From: Streptomyces cinereus
Lineage (GTDB): Bacteria; Pseudomonadota; Gammaproteobacteria; Pseudomonadales; Moraxellaceae
DNA: 64,000 bases
NCBI GenBank assembly: GCA_014647715.1
Contig: BMPS01000013.1
Span: 1-64,000 of the forward strand
Direction of reading: 5' to 3'
Shown: positions 60,292 through 64,000 of the stretch, in pieces
Layout: each line of letters starts with the position of its first letter
How positions within the stretch are numbered: the stretch's first letter is position 1
Made by a program: the position numbers and the translations under genes
Notes under the pieces: model-generated
Database searches by the model: none
What the model saw: the letters and a program-made list of their open reading frames with translations, nothing else
What the model was told of the DNA's origin: nothing

Positions 60292-61170
60292 TTATTTAGC
60301 TGCTGCTGCTTGAGCCGCCGCCACTTCTTCAGCGAAGTTTTCTTGTTTTTTCTCGATGCCTTCACCCACTTCTAAGCGTTTGAATGCTTTAACGGTCATA
60401 CCCTCAGATTTTAATATATCACCAACTTTTTTCTCGTTGTCGATAACGTAAGGTTGGTTCAACAAAGTCACTTCGTTCAAGTACTTTTGTAGACCACCGG
60501 TAATCATTTTTTCAATCACGGCGTCTGGTTTGCCAGATTCTTTCGCTTTCGCTTCGATGATGTCTTTTTCACGCGCTAGCGTATCAGCAGGTACATTGGC
60601 TTCATCAACGGCGATTGGGTTGAATGCCGCAACTTGCATGGCAACGTGCTTTGCGGTGTCAGCGTTACCGCCTTCAACAGAAACCACCACACCAATACGA
60701 ATACCGTGACGGTAAGAGGCTAGGTTGTCACCTTCAATCACTTCTGCACGACGTACTTGGATGTTTTCACCGATTTTTTGTACGAGCTCAACACGGGCTT
60801 CTTCAACCGTTTGACCATCGCCATACGGCAATGCAGAGATAGCCGCTACATCAGTGGTATTATTGGCAAGTGCAAGTTCAGCTACTTTGTTCGCAAATGC
60901 GGTGAAGTTAGCATCTTTTGCCACGAAGTCAGTTTGACAGTTTACTTCAAGTAGTAAGGCTTTGTTACCTTCTTGGGCGATAATGATAGCGCCATCAGCA
61001 GCAATGTTACCTGCTTTTTTAGCAGCTTTTGCTTGACCTGATTTACGCAGGTTATCGATTGCGGTTTCGATGTCGCCGTCTGCTTCTTGCAGAGCTTTTT
61101 TACATTCCATCATACCAAGACCTGTACGGTCACGTAATTCTTTTACCAGTTTTGCACTAATTTCTGCCAT
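60292..61170 (-). CDS. tsf: Elongation factor Ts
   Basis: EF-Ts exchanges GDP for GTP on EF-Tu. From the ATG at 61170 (GAGGTATCTC upstream) it has 292 residues; four codons upstream are open but not family-like. The N-terminal domain starts [27 protein letters not shown], and the TDFVAKD motif that inserts near the EF-Tu Mg site is present. The C-terminal tail is Ala-rich. It follows rpsB in the usual order with a gap of about 225 bp. Confidence 0.98.
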   Translation of the reverse strand: MAEISAKLVKELRDRTGLGMMECKKALQEADGDIETAIDNLRKSGQAKAAKKAGNIAADGAIIIAQEGNKALLLEVNCQTDFVAKDANFTAFANKVAELALANNTTDVAAISALPYGDGQTVEEARVELVQKIGENIQVRRAEVIEGDNLASYRHGIRIGVVVSVEGGNADTAKHVAMQVAAFNPIAVDEANVPADTLAREKDIIEAKAKESGKPDAVIEKMITGGLQKYLNEVTLLNQPYVIDNEKKVGDILKSEGMTVKAFKRLEVGEGIEKKQENFAEEVAAAQAAAAK

Positions 61171-61397
61171 GAGATACCTCAATTGATTATCATTATAGAT
61201 GAGAATTGGGTTGTTTATTGTCTAAACAGTTGGAGATTAAAGGACAAAAATGATGATTTTTGCCCTTTAATATTACGCTACAAATTCGAATTTTTATAAA
61301 CCAATTTTGTGTTTACCCATCAAAGTTAGTTTATAAAATTTTGATGACAGTATCATAACAACCTAAACAATGCGCTGCTATGATACTACGGTAACCC

Positions 61398-62171
61398 TTA
61401 TTCTGCCGCAGCTTCTGCTGGTGCTTCAGTTACTGCGTCTTCTTGATTTGCTGCTTTGCCGCCTTGAGTTTTAGCGTATTCTTTACCAGCGATAATTGCA
61501 TCTGCAACTGCTGATACGTATAGCGTTACCGCACGAATCGCATCGTCATTGGCAGGAATGACATAATCTACGTCATCTGGGTTTGAGTTTGTATCAACGA
61601 TACCGATGACAGGGATACCTAAGTTTTTTGCTTCTTTGATTGCAATCGCTTCATGGTCAACGTCAACCACAAAAATTGCATCAGGTAAACCGTTCATGTT
61701 TTTGATACCGCCTAATGCACGCTCAAGTTTTTCCATTTCACGAGTACGCTCTAACGCTTCACGTTTGGTTAACTTAGCAAACGTACCGTCTTCAGCTTGT
61801 TTTTCGTATTCTTTCAAACGAGTAATTGACTGACGGATGGTTTTCCAGTTGGTTAACATACCACCTAACCAGCGATGGTCAACATAAGGCATACCAGCGC
61901 GAGCGGCTTGTTCGCTGATAACGTTGCTTGCTGCACGTTTAGTACCAACAAATAGTACTTTGTTGCCACGCGCTGCTTCACGGTTAACGAAGTTTAGTGC
62001 TTCGTTCATCGCTTTAACTGTATGCTCAAGGTTGATGATGTGAATTTTGTTACGTGCACCAAAAATAAATTTGCCCATTTTTGGATTCCAAAAACGAGTT
62101 TGGTGACCAAAGTGTGCACCGGCTTCTAAAAGATCACGCATTGAAACTTGGGTAGGATTAGCTGACGCCAT
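61398..62171 (-). CDS. rpsB: 30S ribosomal protein S2
   Basis: S2 is a late-assembling protein of the 30S head/body junction. The 257-residue protein has [39 protein letters not shown] and the [27 protein letters not shown] segment. The C-terminal tail is Ala/Glu-rich and acidic. The start follows TAAGGAAATCTC. In E. coli S2 represses its own operon through the leader; a similar leader is present here with a repeated 12-mer. Confidence 0.98.
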   Translation of the reverse strand: MASANPTQVSMRDLLEAGAHFGHQTRFWNPKMGKFIFGARNKIHIINLEHTVKAMNEALNFVNREAARGNKVLFVGTKRAASNVISEQAARAGMPYVDHRWLGGMLTNWKTIRQSITRLKEYEKQAEDGTFAKLTKREALERTREMEKLERALGGIKNMNGLPDAIFVVDVDHEAIAIKEAKNLGIPVIGIVDTNSNPDDVDYVIPANDDAIRAVTLYVSAVADAIIAGKEYAKTQGGKAANQEDAVTEAPAEAAAE

Positions 62172-62223
62172 GAGATTTCCTTAAGTAAAGTTGGGTTATG
62201 CCTCCACATCACCGATTAAGCCG

Positions 62224-62279
62224 ATTTGCAAACACGCATCAAAATCTACAGGATTTTAATTAATCAAATTTGCAAACAC
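62224..62279 (-). promoter_or_regulatory. rpsB leader with two copies of a 12-mer
   Basis: On the minus strand GTGTTTGCAAAT occurs at 62224-62235 and 62268-62279, 44 bp apart, in the leader before rpsB. They may be part of an S2-binding autoregulatory RNA or a protein operator. A candidate promoter (TTGCTA, 18 bp, TGATAA) lies upstream of them. Confidence 0.4.
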
Positions 62280-62343
62280 CCAGCTTAACTCTTATCAAGC
62301 TTGTTAGCTTGAAAGTAGCAATGTGTGTGTCATGTTAGTAAAT

Positions 62344-62388
62344 AAAAAAAGCAATTTGCCATTTCAAGATAAAATGACAAACTGCTAT
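62344..62388 (-). terminator. Intrinsic terminator after msrB
   Basis: On the minus strand AGCAGTTTGTCATTT pairs with AAATGGCAAATTGCT (two G-T wobbles), followed by a long T-run. Confidence 0.8.
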
Positions 62389-62442
62389 TTTAACACATTT
62401 TTATATGTTTAAGCTATATGTTTTAGCAAAATCAGATGGCGA

Positions 62443-62913
62443 TTATTCAACCAATCCGATTAAGTCACCATAACCTTCTTGTTCCATCTCGTTTACAGGG
62501 ATGAAACGTAGCGACGCGCCATTGATACAATAACGCATGCCGCCAAGCTCAGGAAGACCGTCATTAAACACATGGCCTAAATGCGAATCAGCAACACGGC
62601 TACGCACTTCAGTACGTCGCATACCGTGACTGTCATCAAACAATTCATTGATTACCGCTGTGTCAATCGGTTTACTAAAGGCAGGCCAACCGCAACCTGA
62701 GTCATACTTGTCTGATGAGCTAAAAAGCGGCTCACCACTCACAATATCCACATAGATACCACGTTCAAATTGGTGATCATATTCATGGCTAAAAGGGCGT
62801 TCGGTGCCGTTTTGCTGTGTCACATAATATTGCTCATCATTCAAATTTGCCTTGATTTCAGCTTCAGACGGTCTTACATACTTCTGTGTATCGATATTAA
62901 TTGAATTAGCCAT
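62443..62913 (-). CDS. msrB: Peptide methionine-(R)-S-oxide reductase MsrB (zinc-less form)
   Basis: MsrB repairs the R-epimer of methionine sulfoxide. The 156-residue protein has SGCGWPAF with C74, [10 protein letters not shown], and [13 protein letters not shown] with the catalytic cysteine C129. The two CxxC pairs that bind structural zinc in most MsrB proteins are missing: [13 protein letters not shown] and [11 protein letters not shown] replace the usual cysteine segments. This is the zinc-free subtype. The start follows TTAGGAACGTCT. It is monocistronic and divergent from map. Confidence 0.95.
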   Translation of the reverse strand: MANSINIDTQKYVRPSEAEIKANLNDEQYYVTQQNGTERPFSHEYDHQFERGIYVDIVSGEPLFSSSDKYDSGCGWPAFSKPIDTAVINELFDDSHGMRRTEVRSRVADSHLGHVFNDGLPELGGMRYCINGASLRFIPVNEMEQEGYGDLIGLVE

Positions 62914-63006
62914 AGACGTTCCTAACCCTTGTTGTCATTGTAGAACATCACAATAGTTACAACCCATCCAAAATTCAAGTAACAACTGTTTAAACAAATA
63001 GTAGTT

Positions 63007-63034
63007 TTGTGAAAAAGGCGAAAAGGGCTATAAT
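63007..63034 (+). promoter_or_regulatory. Sigma-70 promoter of map
   Basis: TTGTGA (63007-63012), a 16-bp spacer and TATAAT (63029-63034) lie 39 bp before the map start. Confidence 0.6.
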
Positions 63035-63073
63035 ACGTCTTCTTAAATTTTTGCAAAATCAGATAATTATTGT

Positions 63074-63859
63074 ATGAAAACACTATTAAATAACCCCGAA
63101 GCCGTTGAAAAAATGCGCGTCGCTGGTAAATTAGCCGCCGACGTCTTAGTGATGTTAGATGAATATGTCAAAGAAGGAGTAACGACAGGGGCATTAGACA
63201 AGCTTGCCCACGACTATATTGTCGATGTCCAAAAAGCCATTCCCGCCAATGTCGGTTATCATGGCTACCAGCATACGCTTTGTACTTCAATCAACCATGT
63301 GGTTTGTCATGGTATTCCCGATGACAGCCGTATCCTAAAAGAGGGTGATATCATCAATATCGATGTCACAGTGATAAAAGATGGTTATCATGGTGATACT
63401 TCAAAAATGTGGATTATCGGTGAAGGCTCAATCATGGCGCAGCGTATCTGCAAAATTGCCCAAGACGCACTATATGCGGGGATGAAAGCCGTTCGCAATG
63501 GCGCCTATGTAGGCGATATTGGCGCAGCGATTCAAGCGGTGGCGGAACCAGAGCGTTTTAGCGTAGTAAGAGAATATTGCGGGCATGGAATTAGTGACGT
63601 GTACCATGATGAACCACAAATTCTGCACTATGGTAAAAAAAATACCGGTCTACAACTGACGACAGGCATGACATTTACCATTGAACCAATGATTAACCAA
63701 GGTGTATGGCAAACCAAAACCTTACCCGATAAATGGACGGTAATCACTAAAGACCGTAAATTGTCCGCCCAATGGGAACACACACTAATGGTTACTGAAA
63801 ACGGCTGCGAAGTGTTTACCAAGCGTCCAGAAGAAGATTTGAGTTTTTTAAACAGCTAA
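63074..63859 (+). CDS. map: Methionine aminopeptidase type I
   Basis: Map removes the initiator methionine from nascent proteins. The 261-residue protein is the normal type Ia length and lacks an N-terminal extension. Metal ligands fit the family: two Asp in INIDVTVIKDGYHGDTSKM, His in YCGHGISDVYHDEP, and two Glu in FTIEPMIN and WEHTLMV. Here map stands divergent from msrB, close to but apart from rpsB-tsf. map is next to rpsB in many bacteria, with this divergent order. Confidence 0.97.
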   Translation: MKTLLNNPEAVEKMRVAGKLAADVLVMLDEYVKEGVTTGALDKLAHDYIVDVQKAIPANVGYHGYQHTLCTSINHVVCHGIPDDSRILKEGDIINIDVTVIKDGYHGDTSKMWIIGEGSIMAQRICKIAQDALYAGMKAVRNGAYVGDIGAAIQAVAEPERFSVVREYCGHGISDVYHDEPQILHYGKKNTGLQLTTGMTFTIEPMINQGVWQTKTLPDKWTVITKDRKLSAQWEHTLMVTENGCEVFTKRPEEDLSFLNS

Positions 63860-63926
63860 AATATGAATAAAATCATCAGTATAAAAGAAAGTTAGTAATT
63901 AATTTAAAATTATTTATATTTTCCTG

Positions 63927-63954
63927 TTGACACCCATCTCAATTCACGTATAAT
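63927..63954 (+). promoter_or_regulatory. Consensus sigma-70 promoter at the window edge
   Basis: TTGACA (63927-63932), a 16-bp spacer and TATAAT (63949-63954) are perfect consensus hexamers, followed by ACGCC near the start site. No coding frame follows in the 46 remaining bases. Such a promoter suggests stable RNA (tRNA or rRNA) genes just beyond the window; that is inference. Confidence 0.75.
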
Positions 63955-64000
63955 ACGCCACCACTGAGCGACGAAGAGTTTACAAATAAGTAAAACAAAT

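Noticed and set aside
1-64000. CRISPR array, prophage, toxin-antitoxin or defence system
   Set aside because: None of the tandem arrays has spacer-repeat alternation with CRISPR-like lengths, there are no cas or phage structural genes, and every larger gene is accounted for by core functions.

Overview
This 64 kb window reads as a core chromosomal segment of a gammaproteobacterium of the family Moraxellaceae (Moraxella/Psychrobacter/Acinetobacter relatives; a Moraxella osloensis-like organism is my best guess). That is inferred from protein character, the contiguous gltA / sdhCDAB / sucAB-lpd / sucCD block, pilBCD-coaE, the galU-pgi-ugd-like-galE set and moderately AT-rich DNA; no 16S gene is present to confirm it.

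Layout. 0.2-4.7 kb: type IV pilus assembly genes pilB, pilC, pilD, then coaE. 4.8-7.4 kb (minus strand): nadM-nadV, a two-step nicotinamide-to-NAD salvage operon. 7.6-8.3 kb: nfuA (Fe-S cluster carrier) behind a near-perfect palindrome that overlaps its promoter. 8.3-10 kb: an intact IS605-type element with divergent tnpA and tnpB. 10-24.2 kb: the TCA block, with gltA on the minus strand diverging from sdhCDAB-sucAB-lpd-sucCD; most spacers in this block hold an inverted repeat. 24.4-29.3 kb: galU, pgi, a UDP-glucose-dehydrogenase-like gene that lacks the catalytic residues, and galE. 29.5-38.4 kb: a remodelled division/cell-wall cluster (rsmH, ftsL, ftsI, murE, a histidine phosphatase, murF, mraY). 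38.5-44 kb: rlmA facing a minus-strand run recN-algH-ruvX-membrane protein-tusA-xerD. 44.5-48.8 kb: ppnP, rlmB, ktrA-ktrB (K+ uptake) and an ExoX-like exonuclease. 48.8-54 kb (minus): hemJ, bioF, bioB, an SCP2-domain protein with a long LEA/apolipoprotein-like repeat tail, and a small membrane protein. 54.5-60.1 kb: glyQ, a 66-codon ORF resembling the end of a TSUP transporter, glyS and metY. 60.3-62.9 kb (minus): rpsB, tsf and msrB. 63-64 kb: map, then a consensus sigma-70 promoter firing out of the window.

Most genes are housekeeping, full length and intact. I saw no CRISPR array, prophage, tRNA/rRNA gene or defence island. The points most worth following are: (i) the UDP-glucose dehydrogenase paralogue with every recognisable active-site residue replaced; (ii) about a dozen intergenic spacers that each hold their own unrelated short tandem repeat (10-17 bp units, 2-4 copies), including one that abuts the murF start codon and carries repeated SD-like motifs; (iii) the SCP2-LEA-like fusion; (iv) the palindromic operator at nfuA; (v) a TnpB whose RuvC-II acidic residue appears relocated; and (vi) the hairpins between TCA-cycle genes. 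Start codons were moved inward from the longest reading frame wherever a Shine-Dalgarno sequence or family length supported it; each case is stated.
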